DNA from: Isoetes taiwanensis
Taxonomy: Eukaryota; Streptophyta; Lycopodiopsida; Isoetales; Isoetaceae
NCBI GenBank assembly: GCA_021234155.1
Contig: JAJEKV010000034.1
Coordinates: forward strand, 7,736,028-7,800,027
Reading direction: 5' to 3'
DNA length: 64,000 nt
Position 1 is the stretch's first letter. Each line of letters begins with the position of its first letter. Under the pieces are notes generated by a model. That model ran no database searches. It was not told the origin of the DNA and saw only the letters and a program-made list of their open reading frames with translations. The position numbers were made by a program, and so were the translations under genes. This document shows positions 25,416-36,377 of the stretch, piece after piece.

Positions 25416-25500
25416 CCGCCATGGAAGCTTCTCCAATAACAAAAAGCTCAATGATGTTGTAGGGCATGCATTTGTCAATCCTGGTATCGTTCCATTCAAC
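25416..25500 (+). pseudogene. FAD7/8-like exon 2 fragment
   Basis: After an AG acceptor (25414-25415) the reading joins exon 1 in phase: C-R-H-G-S-F-S-N-N-K-K-L-N-D-V-V-G-H. The first His box becomes H-D-C-R-H. Known enzymes have HDCGH, so the His residues are kept but a Gly has become Arg. Similarity fades after '...NPGIVPF' and no third exon (RTHH box) follows. The intron of 156 bp is retained, so this is a genomic fragment and not a retrocopy. Confidence 0.8.
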
Positions 25501-26159
25501 ATGATACATAATGTTTGCTTTTATCTTCTGTATTCTTGATTGAGAAACTCCAACTTCGGAGGTGTTGCAAAGACATTCTTGATGTTACAGATGGCACAAG
25601 ACATTATATTAGCAAGAACAATTGCAGCTGGAGCATAACTGGCACACCTTATGCAAACTTAAAGCAGAGAAGGAACCACCTGAAAATCTCATGCCATTGG
25701 CCAACGCACAATGTAAGTTATGAACGCACGGAGATTATGATGTATTAAGTTGCTTTAGCTTATTTTAACCAACAAACACATCTGAATTCATCTTCACTTT
25801 CACTTCTTAATGTTCTATTCCAGCATTGTAGCTCTGCCATACCATGATTGTTAAGCAGCCCATTTGATGCTACAACCATGCTTTGCTTCTCGTTCTAGTC
25901 TAGCACATAAAATACAGTTGCCAAAGAATATGGGCTCTTAGATTTGCATTGTGCTTCTTGATTCTACAATGCTATTTCTATGGAGAAACATCCAGGTAAG
26001 TCATCATTGGGCTAAAATTTGCAGTTAGAGAGTTGTTGTTTTATTATGTTTATGCTAATATGGTAATCAGTCAAAGGTGCCGGGCTATGTAGCAAGCATT
26101 GACCTTCTCGTTGTCTTTAATTATATGCCTAGCGTTGCTTAGAAAATCCTTATTGTATG

Positions 26160-26390
26160 CAGTCTGGTAATACTCTAGAAGCATACAACATCTTTATGGA
26201 GCCGGCAGAGCAAGATGTTGTGATTTGAGTTATAGTGGTTGCTGGGATTGCAATCATTTTTTTGAGTGCTATGAAGGGAATTTGTGCAGTTGAATATTTA
26301 AAGAACATGAAGCAAGAGGGCATAAAACGAGATGCAGTGACCTTGGGTCTGCCCTTACACAAGGCAGCACAAACTACCAGTTTATGAAAG
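26160..26390 (+). pseudogene. PPR-type repeat protein fragment
   Basis: With one stop and some drift the translation reads 'GNTLEAYNIFMEP', 'QDVV', 'VVAGIA', 'AVEYLKNMKQEGIKRDAVT'. This has the spacing and key residues of a plant PPR motif (A-x-x-x-F-x-x-M-x-x-x-G-I-x-x-D-x-V-T). PPR proteins act in organelle RNA processing. Only one or two motifs are present, so it is a relic. Confidence 0.5.
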
Positions 26391-26889
26391 GCAAATTGGA
26401 ATCTAATGCCGTCTGAAGGTTACGAGCATCCATGTAGTGCTATCGATTTTGATGCTTATTAGATAGCCCCAGAAATTGGCAAGAGCGTACTAGGGTTTCC
26501 TGTACTAGGGTTTCCTGTTATGAACATGCAGAGGCTCTAGATTATGGTGTGGTTTGGGTTTGTAGCAATCTGGTGGTCACTTCTACCCTCCATAGCCAAC
26601 GCGATGATCATGAATTAAGCCAGGTGTGCTTTGGCAGAGCATGAGTTTGTGTATTGTTGGCTAGGCAGGGATTTATTAGAATGTTTGCACGTTTACTAGT
26701 AAATGTAGCAACAGATCTAAGGACGAATTTGCAAGACGGATTTTATGCTAACTGTCATGGGTACTATCATATTTGAAAGTAACGGACCACCTCAACCAGA
26801 TGGTATTTCATTTCTTCTGCTTATTCTCTGCAATTTGTTCTTAAACTACCGCACCAAAATGGTCCATTCTGCGCTTGAGGAAACGCTGC

Positions 26890-27380
26890 CGGCTGAGCTT
26901 AAATGAGAATTACTTGTTTCTAATCTGCACATCAAGACTTGTTGTGACTGTGAGGAGCCCAAAAATTATTTGCATTGCTATCTAGACCCATTTGCAGCAG
27001 ACAAACAAGAAGCTTGGTTATTTCGATCCGGCAGTGCTGGTGTTTTGGCAGATTATTACTTCTGTGAGAGGTGCCTCACCTGCTTCTGGAGAATTCGCAA
27101 CATGGGTAGAACAAAATGCTCACCTAATGCCTCTATAACTCGAGCTGAGTACATAAAAATCCTGAAAGATATTGCCCTACTGATTGATTTTGGGAGGATC
27201 TCAGATGGCACATAAATGAAGGATCTCTCTAAGCAAATGGTGAAGGATATGGTGCAGAAAGCTGATCTGGAATCTACAGTTCAAAAAATCATTGGCAAGA
27301 AGACACAAGGGGCTGCTCTACAGCAAATGCAACAGCTCTACAGCAAATGCAACTCAGCATTGGAAGGACTACTATAGGCA
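26890..27380 (+). pseudogene. Unrecognised coding-like relic
   Basis: A frame from about 26920 (ATG-like start at 26970) reads 'CCDCEEPKNYLHCYLDPF', 'YFCERCLTCFWRIRN' and 'ITRAEYIKILKDIALLIDFG', then stops at 27213. It continues as 'MKDLSKQMVKDMVQKADLES'. The composition is protein-like, with Cys pairs that could bind zinc, but I do not recognise the family. It shares the insertion with the FAD and PPR fragments and may be another captured piece. Confidence 0.35.
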
Positions 27381-27539
27381 AGGAAATAAATGAGAGTGTT
27401 ATTAATCTAGCTGATGACAATGCTACAAATATGGACACACAAGCTGACGAATAGGATGAAGAGGAAGCCCTCCTTCTTAATCAAGTTTTCCTAAATAATA
27501 CATAAAAATTCTACTGTTGTAGGGCTTTGCACAGCCTGT

Positions 27540-28380
27540 TATTTATTTGTTTGTGCACATCTATTTTTTTCGAAATCTAAATGCAGTATTTGCATTAATT
27601 CTTTACATATTAACCTTTACAATAATGGACAAAGGGTGATAAACCAAGGACCTCTATAGCTTACCCTGTCCTCTTACTCAAAATCTTATCAATACCTTAG
27701 TTTTGTTCTACTGTTTGATTCAGAATACTTAGATGAGGCCAACGTGTAGTTCAACCTAGAGATTTTGGAATTACAAACAGTGTCTAATAAGTTTGAGCGT
27801 GTTGTCTGGTAACATAACCATTCATAATTTTTTAACATCAATTTGTGCCATGTCTTGATAGATGGTGTGCTGATATAGTGTGGTGAACTTTCAGAGAAAG
27901 ATAATGGTCCTAAGTCTGCAAATGACATGAAGTTAGTCAATGTGGGGAAGGTTCTTGAGAACAGTAAGACACTTGCAGAATCCAGAGTACCAGTTGGTGA
28001 GCTTCCTGGGGGTGTAATTACAATTTATTTGCTTATGGGATTGCTCTTCAGCAGTGCACGGTAAATGAGCATGTGATTCCATATTCCATGGAGAAAGTAT
28101 CAACTTTTAGCATAAACAATCTGAAAGATCTGAAGGCACATGCAAGTCAGAATTATTTGTTGTAGAAGTCATTTGCTTAAATTCATTATTAATATGAAAA
28201 GGCAGGAAATAGCATAGTTCGTGCATACATGAGAGTAGTGCATAGGTTTCTCTACATGTTCTTCATCATTTGCAACTGCATGTTTCTTCCTATTGCAATG
28301 CCTTAACATCTTTGCACTTTTGCCATGAAGTTTCAGTTTGCTCATATAGGTGCTGTGTGGACGAACTTTACAATAGCATT
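27540..28380. other. No gene recognised
   Basis: AT-rich sequence inside the 5.4-kb insertion with only short, featureless frames. Confidence 0.5.
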
Positions 28381-28391
28381 TCACATACACA

Positions 28392-28450
28392 GCAGGACCT
28401 TTTATTGCCATGTGCTAGACATAAGGACCTTTTATTGCCATGTGCTTTGG
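28392..28450. repeat. Short tandem duplication
   Basis: 'aggaccttttattgccatgt' followed by 'gct' occurs twice, about 30 bases apart. Confidence 0.8.
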
Positions 28451-28476
28451 GCCTCGGAACATCTAGAGGTCCTGCA

Positions 28477-28790
28477 TCTATGGAGGGAGCAATAGTTTCC
28501 TATCTACTCTTAAAAAGTATTTACGTAATCCTACACTATTATCTACTCTCTAATATAGTGATATAATATGGTAATCTGTCTCTAAATTGTTGTTTCTTAT
28601 ATTTTAATAAATCATAGATGGAGCAATAGTTTCATTTTTGTACAACTTATTTGGCTTTGTATTATTGCCGTATTAATTATGGAGGGAGCAATAGTTTCAT
28701 TTTTGTAAAACTTATTGGCTTTGTATTATTGCAATAGTTTCATTTTTGTAAAACTTATTGGCTTTGTATTATTGCCATATTAATACAATC
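28477..28790. repeat. Tandem repeats around 'gcaatagtttcatttttgta'
   Basis: The motif recurs at about 28622, 28686 and 28730, with the following 'ttattggctttgtattattg'. It is a locally expanded minisatellite. Confidence 0.8.
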
Positions 28791-29244
28791 AGATAGGTCT
28801 TTGTATATGTATGTAGCATGTCTATAGTCCTTTTAAAAGCAAAGTTGAATCTAGCAACAGAAGCCACTCTATGTAACTAAAATTGGAATTCTCATTGAAA
28901 TCTATCGTGTTTTATTTTATGTTGTATGTAGATTGTGCTGCCATTATGCTGCCATTATATAGGCTTCAAGTCTAACTTTGGACCTTTATTCGCGTCCAAT
29001 AATGGAAGCCCACATCATACCTATGAACCATTTAAAAATAAGCCTTTGCGAGTGCACTAAGCAAACCATAAAATATTAAAAAGCCTCCCCTACCTTTAAA
29101 AAATGGATGGAAAACATCTATTGCAAATCAATTTAGGCAAAAAATAAGAAACAATCCATTGTAGGTAATAATGTATTCAGATGTGAATTTGTTCATTTGG
29201 AAACATAACTAAAAAATAACATCCATCTAAAGCGCGCTAACGCA

Positions 29245-29455
29245 TGATTCAATTGCACAACCAAGTTCTTCCACATTGTTCGCACGATTCAATTGCACAA
29301 CCAAGTTATTCCACATTGTTTGGCTCAACAACACATGTTTGCCTCTATTATGACAACGTAGGGTCTAAGCTGCAATCAAGTTATTCCACATTGTTCGGCT
29401 CCACAAACCGTGTACACCACTATTATAACAATGTAGGGTCTAAGTTGCATGCCTC
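29245..29455. repeat. Degenerate tandem repeat ('caaccaagttattccacatt')
   Basis: Four related copies of 'caa.caagtt.ttccacattg' occur with variable spacers. The ORFs across it are by-products of the repeat. Confidence 0.75.
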
Positions 29456-29739
29456 TTGAAATTGCTAACTGTTCATTAACAGAATGTTATTAGAAAACTC
29501 ATGCCATAGAGAAGTAAATATGGTCACTGAAGGTATAACATACAAGATAACAGAGTCCATATAATTTTTGGAATATTGGATTCAATAAGCATTGGGTGCC
29601 ATCAGTCTACGTTTTTTATTTTTCCAATGGATCCATCTAACATGTATGTTACAACTTGATGAGGATCAGAGATTTCTTTAGGCCAATCTTCATAATGTCA
29701 TGCTATCAAATTGAAGTCACAATTTTGATTGATTGTGAA

Positions 29740-29816
29740 AACATGAAATTGAAGTATGATTTAAGCCACATCACCCTCAGGCCACGGAGGACAACCCTCC
29801 GTGCGCAGCACCTTGT
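29740..29816 (-). repeat. Inverted homologue of the array spacer
   Basis: Read on the minus strand it begins 'aacaaggtgctgcgcacgga' and runs to 'gcttaaatcatacttcaa'. It parallels 1114-1185 of the spacer ('aacaaggtgctgcacacgga' ... 'gcttaaatcatagttcaa') with scattered differences. A dispersed repeat is therefore present here in the opposite direction. Confidence 0.7.
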
Positions 29817-30278
29817 TCTATTTGTTAGGATATTGATCTTAGAAGATATGGCCCGGTACACAAAGGAAAACACCATTCAAATATAGTTGAAAGTTCATGT
29901 CCAAGAATTCTTCAAATTAGGCTATACAAAAGGTTGCCACATAATAATAGCAAAACGCATTTCGGGCAAACGTCACCGATCACCTACCATGCTTTTCAAG
30001 CGAATAGACAAAGGTATTAAGTCTTCATTAGGAGAAAAAGCCGGCAAACCAAACATTAATTATTGTTATAAAGTCAAAGTGGAAGACAAATCAAATTCAA
30101 TCTGTCACTACAAATGCGTCACTAGATTCCTCACAAAATGGGTTGGTCAAAAGCAACTTCTGATTTATTTATTAGTGATCATCTTCTACATCAACCTGCA
30201 AAATGGTTCCATTAGAAGTGTCTATTTAATCTTGAGCTACTTGGGTTCTTGCATGCTTATCACTCAATCAGTGGATCA
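29816..30278 (+). promoter_or_regulatory. Upstream region of peroxidase P3
   Basis: This matches the upstream regions of P2 and P5. It has a TATA-like tctatttaat at 30221-30230, about 50 bases before the ATG. Confidence 0.4.
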
Positions 30279-31502
30279 ATGGAGTCCAAGAACTATTTTG
30301 GCTGGAGCATTTTTCTGGTTTTCCTGTTATTTCTAAACAATGAAGCATTGGCACGGTGATCCGCAGGCTTTTATGATCAGACTTGTCCTGAGGCTGAGTC
30401 TATTGTCAGGGATCAAATGAGCCAGATGATATTTAACGATCCTCGTATAGCTGGTCCCCTTCTCAGAATGCATTTTCATGATTGTTTTGTTCAAGTACAA
30501 CAAACATCAACCCTTAATCCTTTTCATTTGGGTAAATTATAATCAGATTAAAATATAACAATCTGTTGTTATTCTATGTGCAGGGATGTGATGCCTCTAT
30601 TCTTCTGGATGACATAGCCACCATGCAAGGAGAAAAAAATGCACGCGCAAATAAGAATTCTCTTCGAGGATATGAGTACATAGATCGGATCAAAGTTGCA
30701 TTGGAGAAAGCGAAGGCCTCGGTGTAGTATCATGTGTGACATAGTAACCATAGTTGCAAGAGACGTGTAGCTCGCAGTACGACTTAAAATACATATTTAC
30801 GCATCCTTTTTACTAATTCATATCTAATATAACATGAGTCTAACATGAATCTATATATTGTCGGCATTATAATATGAACCTATGTTGTTTGATCTAAATG
30901 CGCATGGGAGGACCATCATATGATGTGCTTCTAGGGCGCAGAGATGCATTAAGTGCAAATTTTACACGTGCCAATCTGAGATATGCGGCCAGACCGATTC
31001 TACACTATCTCGACTCATAACAAAATTCGCAAACAAGGGTTTATCTCGCAAAAGGAAATGGTGGTTTTATCGGGGATCACATACCATAGGCGATGCGGTG
31101 TCTTTGTTATTCTTCCAAGGGTTTACAATTTTCAAAACACCGGGAGCCCCGATCCGCAATAAGCCCTAATTTGCTAATCCAAAACAAGCTCAATGCCCCC
31201 AAAGCGAGACGGAAATGTGTCGGCTCCTCTGATGGATGTAGCAACTCCTATTAGATTTGATAATAACTATTATAGAAACTTACAGGCAAATATGGGGGTG
31301 CTGATTTACGACCCGTGTTCTACAAAGCTAGCCGCCATTTATTATTCCTGATGCCACAGTGTCCATGTATGTTGATGCAGAGGATAGCTTCTTCAAGGAT
31401 TTTGCTGCGGCTATGGTGAAGATGGGCAGTATCAGCCCTTTAACCGGAACACAAGGCGAAATTAGAACACAGTGCCGAGCTATCAATACTAACAGTTCTT
31501 AA
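30279..31502 (+). pseudogene. Class III peroxidase copy P3 (frame-broken)
   Basis: Same three-exon layout as P2: exon 1 at 30279-30494, exon 2 from 30584, exon 3 from about 30903, and TAA at 31500-31502. Exon 1 keeps the distal Arg/His motif 'RMHFHDCF' but has a TGA at 30357-30359, just after the signal peptide. P2 reads cacaactgatcacagg there, and P3 reads cacggtgatccgcagg. Exon 2 has the intact A-run (7 A) that P2 lost. From about 30705 the sequence is scrambled at many CAG/CTG positions ('gaaagcgaaggcctcgg' for 'gaaacagtgccctgg'). The splice sites of intron 2 are damaged too. Either it is a decayed gene or the consensus is poor here. Confidence 0.85.
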
Positions 31503-32621
31503 GAGGAAAATAGTTCTTCAAGGACTCATATATTTGTTGCAATAAATGGCCTAGATTCTATGGTGCCAAAAAATAAAGGGAGAAACTCTGAAATACCCTT
31601 ATGTTTTGCTAAAATTAATAAAACGCCCCTAGTTTTGGAGGTATTTTTATGGAAATGATCATAACTTTTTTGTGATGATCCAAATGAGAATGAGTCTTTC
31701 AGATATATTATAGAAGAGATTGAGATCTTTCCATGAAAGTTAACATCTCCTGAATCGGATTCCGAAATCTCATGTTATGGTCTCAAGTTGCTGGATCGAA
31801 TCACGGTTGGCATGGTTTTTGCAAGGCAGTGCCCTCAAAAAAATAGCTGCTGTGAGAGTGAGGAAAAAGCGGCGCCATCACCAACCTAGCGAAATCATAG
31901 CAGTGGCTATGGCGCCAGATAGCTAAGGTAGTGCTCTGCCGGATAGGTAAGGATAGCTAAGGACCAAACTCCTTTTGAGATTTTCTTCAAAAATTAGAAA
32001 GGATATTGAAAAAGTCAGTGTCCATGTCATAATTGTATTTGGGAAATGTCATGATGTAATTGTATTATGGCAAATGAACTATGTGTAAAAGGCACATGAA
32101 TAATCTGTAAAAAGGCATGCGCAAATGAATACATTAAACAAGGTGCTGCACACGGAGGGTTGCCCTCCATGGCCAAAGAGTGAAATGGCTTAAATCATAG
32201 TTCAAAGTCATGTTTAACTTAACTAAGCATGTGGAAATCCATAACCCTGAACATTTGGAAACAAAATTCTCTGTAGCCAGACGAACTACCTTTATCTTTC
32301 AAAATGCAGCCAATGTAGATATGCGAGATGCAGCTCTAGACTAGGCATGTAGGCCAGAAGCCAGAGCCTCAGAACAGACGCACAGTACGGGCTTCGATCA
32401 ACTGAGCCACTTGAATTTGCATATTGTAGGGGTCGCAAAAGACAGTTCAGGTTCATGTTTAGATACAGATGCAGTTACACATTTCTTTTTAGGTACAATG
32501 TATCCCCAGAACCCAGGATCTTTACAGTGCAAAGAGTGGGTGCACATCAGCATGACAGGCCATGCCACCTCCTGGTGTGTTTTTTGGATCCTTGAGATAG
32601 GCTACATGTCTTGCAGCATGG
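31503..32621. repeat. Unit 3 flank (array spacer)
   Basis: Copy of 473-1597 with a 22-base deletion near 31880 ('ctggaactcagcagactgg' missing). No gene seen. Confidence 0.6.
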
Positions 32622-33050
32622 TAGTCACCTTAAAGGCATTTGCTTCTCAGTACATGAGGATCTCTTGTCCATACAACTAACCCATCAGCGAGACGAGGTC
32701 TGCAAGGTTCGAGAGGCCAGGCCCCAGAAGAAATGGGCAGTATATCGCAGAGGCTCAGCAATTGTTCGTGATCAGTGGCTTCCAAATCCCTGGCTGGGGT
32801 ATTTCTAGGTGCCTCCCCACGTTTGATTTGGTATCTTTGGTTTTGTTAACAAAACTTGTAAACTTGTACAGTTCTTGGTTCGGTGATAAGGCTTTTTAGT
32901 CTTCTAGTTTTTGTTTGGGCTTCGGCCCTTTGCTTTGTACCGTCCCATGGCCCGGGGGGTCTCCGTGGACATAAAAATGCTTATCTTATCTTATCTTATC
33001 TTATCTTATCTTATCTTATCTTATCTTATCTTATCTTATCTTATCTTATC
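32622..33050 (+). repeat. SINE-like repeat A, unit 3, with (TTATC)n tail
   Basis: The body is as in 1598-2020, but the tail (32979-33050) is TTATC where units 1 and 2 have TCTCA/CTCAT. Units 4 and 5 share the TTATC tail, so units 3, 4 and 5 group together. Confidence 0.55.
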
Positions 33051-33920
33051 TGTGTTAATATATTTCAATTTTCTAAACTCCTAGTCAAGCACGATGTTTT
33101 TGCTTCATAATTCTGAAGCATATACTTCCACATTTGCCTAGGACTCTTGCCCCTAATTCTTATCACATTACTATCTCCTACCTTACTCATAATAATGCCC
33201 GGAGCTTCTTTTATTTTAGCTTGCTCAAACTTCCCCTCATCACTAACACTCCTACTACTAGAGTCACAACTTGTTCCACGGTTCTACCACCACTAGAACC
33301 TTCATTGGTAGACGAGTTAACAACCTCTACAACTACACTTCTGGCTGCAGCATTGCTCACCTCAATAGCATCATCATTCTCAATTAAATATCACAAGTCT
33401 TTAACTTCCAACACATGTTTTATTTTGTCCTTCCGCAGGTCCACCTTTGAACACTTCAATTGCTCCCAAAGGATCTACTCCAAATCTACTAGACATAATT
33501 TAACCTAGCTCTAATACCAATGTAAGATCTTCAAGTCAAATAGAGAGTCTTGCAATAGTTCAAATATTCAAACTTCAACTATGTATTGAACTAGTTATGA
33601 AGTAATGCTAAAGTAATTAACTTAAACCATACAATCACTGTAGTAATAACAGTTTTTAAAATAAATTGATCATAACCTGTAGCCAATTTGGTTTTTTAGA
33701 TTCAAGCGAATTCATTTATAAAAACAAGCCAAACTATATAGTCACCCGTGATCAAATTATCTCTACCTCAATCATACAATGAATCGATACTTATAGATGA
33801 TATATTCCATATCTCTGATGGTTGTGCAGCACCAAGCTCAAAAAGCTCGCCTCATGTTTAAATATTATTTGACTGCCAAACAATTCTATATTTACACTTG
33901 TACATATTAAATATTGAATG
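33051..33920 (-). mobile_element. Relict copia gag/PBS/LTR, unit 3
   Basis: Copy of the relict at 2022-2961. A short deletion around 33437 removes 'cctgaaacccag' of the gag region. It ends at the LINE fragment inserted in the LTR. Confidence 0.65.
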
Positions 33921-33932
33921 AACAATTCAATG

Positions 33933-34147
33933 ATAAGCGTATTTCTTCTCAGGTGATGCTTCAAGAAATTCGTAAGAAGTTGTATAATTGCTTTCAGATC
34001 TCCAATTGGCCTGATCGTATTAAAATTCCAATATGGAGTGATCATCTTAAAGTGATTGATGCTTCTGGGACATTTCTTACTTCTAGAAGTACTTTGTAAT
34101 ATTTTGAGTGTATAATATGAAGTAAATCACGTTCTTCAAAAAAAAAA
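33933..34147 (+). mobile_element. Short LINE/retroposon 3' end with poly(A), unit 3
   Basis: A 215-bp insertion ends in an A-run and is flanked by the 12-bp duplication aacaattcaatg (33921-33932 and 34148-34159). Units 1 and 2 have the empty site. The sense frame reads 'QEIRKKLYNCFQISNWPDR' and ends '...FLTSRSTL' before TAA, so it looks like the C-terminus of a LINE or a retrocopied mRNA. I do not recognise the protein. Confidence 0.75.
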
Positions 34148-34342
34148 AACAATTCAATGGTTTATGCTCTTATAGGTTTATTTTGCACCTATATCTAGGT
34201 CATACATTCAATTTTTTCCAATCTGTATATGACCCTAGGTTAAATCCAACTTCCTATGATGTTGCTCTCAGATGTCTATGACGATTATCATGACAGCCAA
34301 TGATCTTATAACATTTAACACTATATGTGTTACAACATGGGT

Positions 34343-34524
34343 GTGACCTCAAGGGCACTCGCTTTTTCGTGTAAGAGGACCTCTGGCTAGTTCAGCTAAC
34401 TCGACGATGTGAGGAGCTATGCAATGTTCGAGACGCGAGGTTTCAAAAAAAATAGGCAGTATAGCGGGAAGCCACAACACTCATTTGTGACCAATGGCCT
34501 CAAAACCACTCTTTATCTTATCTA
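34343..34524 (+). repeat. SINE-like repeat B, unit 3
   Basis: Copy of 8819-9005 with a shortened tail ('cttatctagatcac'). Confidence 0.5.
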
Positions 34525-35435
34525 GATCACACTTACATTCTATTAATGTTTCTTCTCTTGTGTTTGTCTTAGGGTTTAACAAGAATTTTTGTTACACTCT
34601 TGGAAGATAATCAATTTCCTAAGAAATAGAGAAAACATCCACCCCAAACCCACATGATGCATGGATTTCTATGCATGTCAACATGTGCCAGTACATGTAT
34701 CTAATGTTACACACGTTGATTATTGCTCGACCTCTGACATGGTCTTTAAATATAATTATAACCCTATTAATGTACAACTTTGATCACATTATGTGTACCT
34801 TGGATCAACATGATTGTGTTTTTTAACTTTTGCCAGAAGATTTTCCACCATCAATTAAACATGAGCACAATCTTCCGCCTCCCATTTTTCACATACATCT
34901 AGTACATCATTCTCCAATTTTGCACAACACTTCAAACAACCTACAAACTCCATTATAGCTATGCATTTTGCACATCTATGATTAATGACCAACATCGTCG
35001 GCACATGTTTCTAGTTGTCTTTATGTTCCATCCTAATATTAGTAGGTGAATGGTCCGGTTGAGTGGAGAACTCCTTTAAATATGGCCTTGCCACTAATTT
35101 GTGTAAAAGTTCTTATCTTCAGGTATGATTGTATCAATTGGTATTAGAGCACGGTTTTGATTTTCTTTGAACCTATGAGTAGTGGAACCATTGTTATGAT
35201 CTCAGTAGTGACCATGAAGCAGGTCTAGAGTTTTGAAGGATGCTGGAATTCAGCAATAAAGAGGGGAAAAACTCCAATGAAACAAGAACTTGGACAATTT
35301 CTCGAGTCTACACTAAAGTAGTGCTTTGACTTTAGATAGTTTTGCAGATATACTATATATAACTATGTAGAGCAACCTACATAGTTAGATGCGTGGGACT
35401 TGTGAGGAGATACGTGAATTGGAAACCAGTGTTCA
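34525..35435. repeat. Unit 3 spacer between SINE-like B and the MITE
   Basis: Array spacer like 9006-9937. No gene seen. Confidence 0.5.
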
Positions 35436-35443
35436 TTTTTTTG

Positions 35444-35904
35444 CAAGGGGGGTTCACTCAATGGTCACGTACGTACCAACTGAGTGAACTTTTAGGGGTT
35501 TTTTATTGCCTTGGTCGTAGGTATACGGTCGGGAAATCATACGGGTGGGAAGGAGAGATTCCGTAGATGATCGATTTGGGGAGCTGATCCATTTGACGGA
35601 AAAAGGTACAAAGTCGGAAAGGGATTATATAATTTGGCACAAAAGGTACACAAAAGGTACAAAAGTCGGAAGGGGATTATATAATTTGGCACAAAGGGTC
35701 TTCACAAAAGGTACAAAGTCGGAAAGGGATTATATAATTTGGCACAATCAATCGTAAATCTACGGATAGGGTCTATATTGTATGTTAGTTCGAAAAACCG
35801 TATGGTATGGGTTTTTCTACTCCAAAAAGCCGTATACAGGGGTTTTTCTATGACCCCTCGAACGCAGATGCCATCTGTCCATATATAGAGGTGCACCCCC
35901 CGGG
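35444..35904. mobile_element. hAT-type MITE (461 bp)
   Basis: It is flanked by the 8-bp duplication TTTTTTTG (35436-35443 and 35905-35912). The ends are CAAGGGGGGTTCAC and, inverted, CCCGGGGGGTGCAC. The other units have the empty site inside SINE-like C. An 8-bp duplication with short G-rich inverted ends fits hAT. There is no transposase, so it is non-autonomous. Confidence 0.75.
35601..35750. repeat. Three tandem copies (about 52 bp) inside the MITE
   Basis: 'aaaaggtacaaagtcggaaa' followed by 'gggattatataatttggcac' starts at 35601, 35652 and 35706, with small differences. Confidence 0.9.
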
Positions 35905-35911
35905 TTTTTTT

Positions 35912-36318
35912 GTGCAAGATGATCTATCTCCAATACAACTGACTAGAAGGCATGAGGAATTATGCAAAGGTCAGGAGGCACATATGCAAAAAAAGAGCAG
36001 TGTATAGAGGGGGCACAACTATTATTTGCGATCAGTGGCCTCGAAACCCATGGTTGGGTTATCTCTAGTTGCTTCCAAATACATTGGCCCAAATTTTTTC
36101 GTTGATGTATTGTGTTGGGACATAGTCTCCTTGCTTGATTTAAGCTATGTTTGGCGCATAGTCCACCTTTCTTGATTTGGGCTATGTGTTGGGGCATAGT
36201 CTTCCTCTTGCTTGATTTGGGCCTATGCCCTACGTCCATCCATACCGTCCCAAGATCCATTATGGTCTCTGTGAGTGACGTAAAAATTCAATCTAATCTA
36301 ATTAAATCTAATCTAATG
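35912..36318 (+). repeat. SINE-like repeat C, unit 3 (split by the MITE)
   Basis: Copy of 9938-10342. The MITE is inserted in its 5' T-run. Confidence 0.5.
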
Positions 36319-36377
36319 ACAATTTATTGTCGTGCCATGGTCATCATGGTCAATAAATCCTATTGAGAGTTGTTGTC

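Larger units (their letters stand above)
24402..29815. other. 5.4-kb insertion unique to the unit 2/3 junction, with host gene fragments
   Basis: Units 1 and 4 read 'caatgtttttctatttgtta' without a break. Here 5.4 kb is inserted between 'gttttt' and 'ttctatttg'. The left end is a hairpin ('gggttgcccctagggggg' with 'caagccc'). The right end also has a hairpin (cacggagg / cctccgtg, 29783-29803). The segment contains fragments of a FAD7/8 gene and a PPR gene. No transposase or clear target duplication is seen, so I cannot name the mechanism. Gene-fragment capture by a transposon, or filler at a break, are both possible. Confidence 0.6.

Noticed and set aside
24402-29815. Helitron or LTR element as the vehicle of the FAD/PPR segment
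   Set aside because: No TC/CTRR ends, no LTRs, no clear target duplication; only a two-base T overlap.
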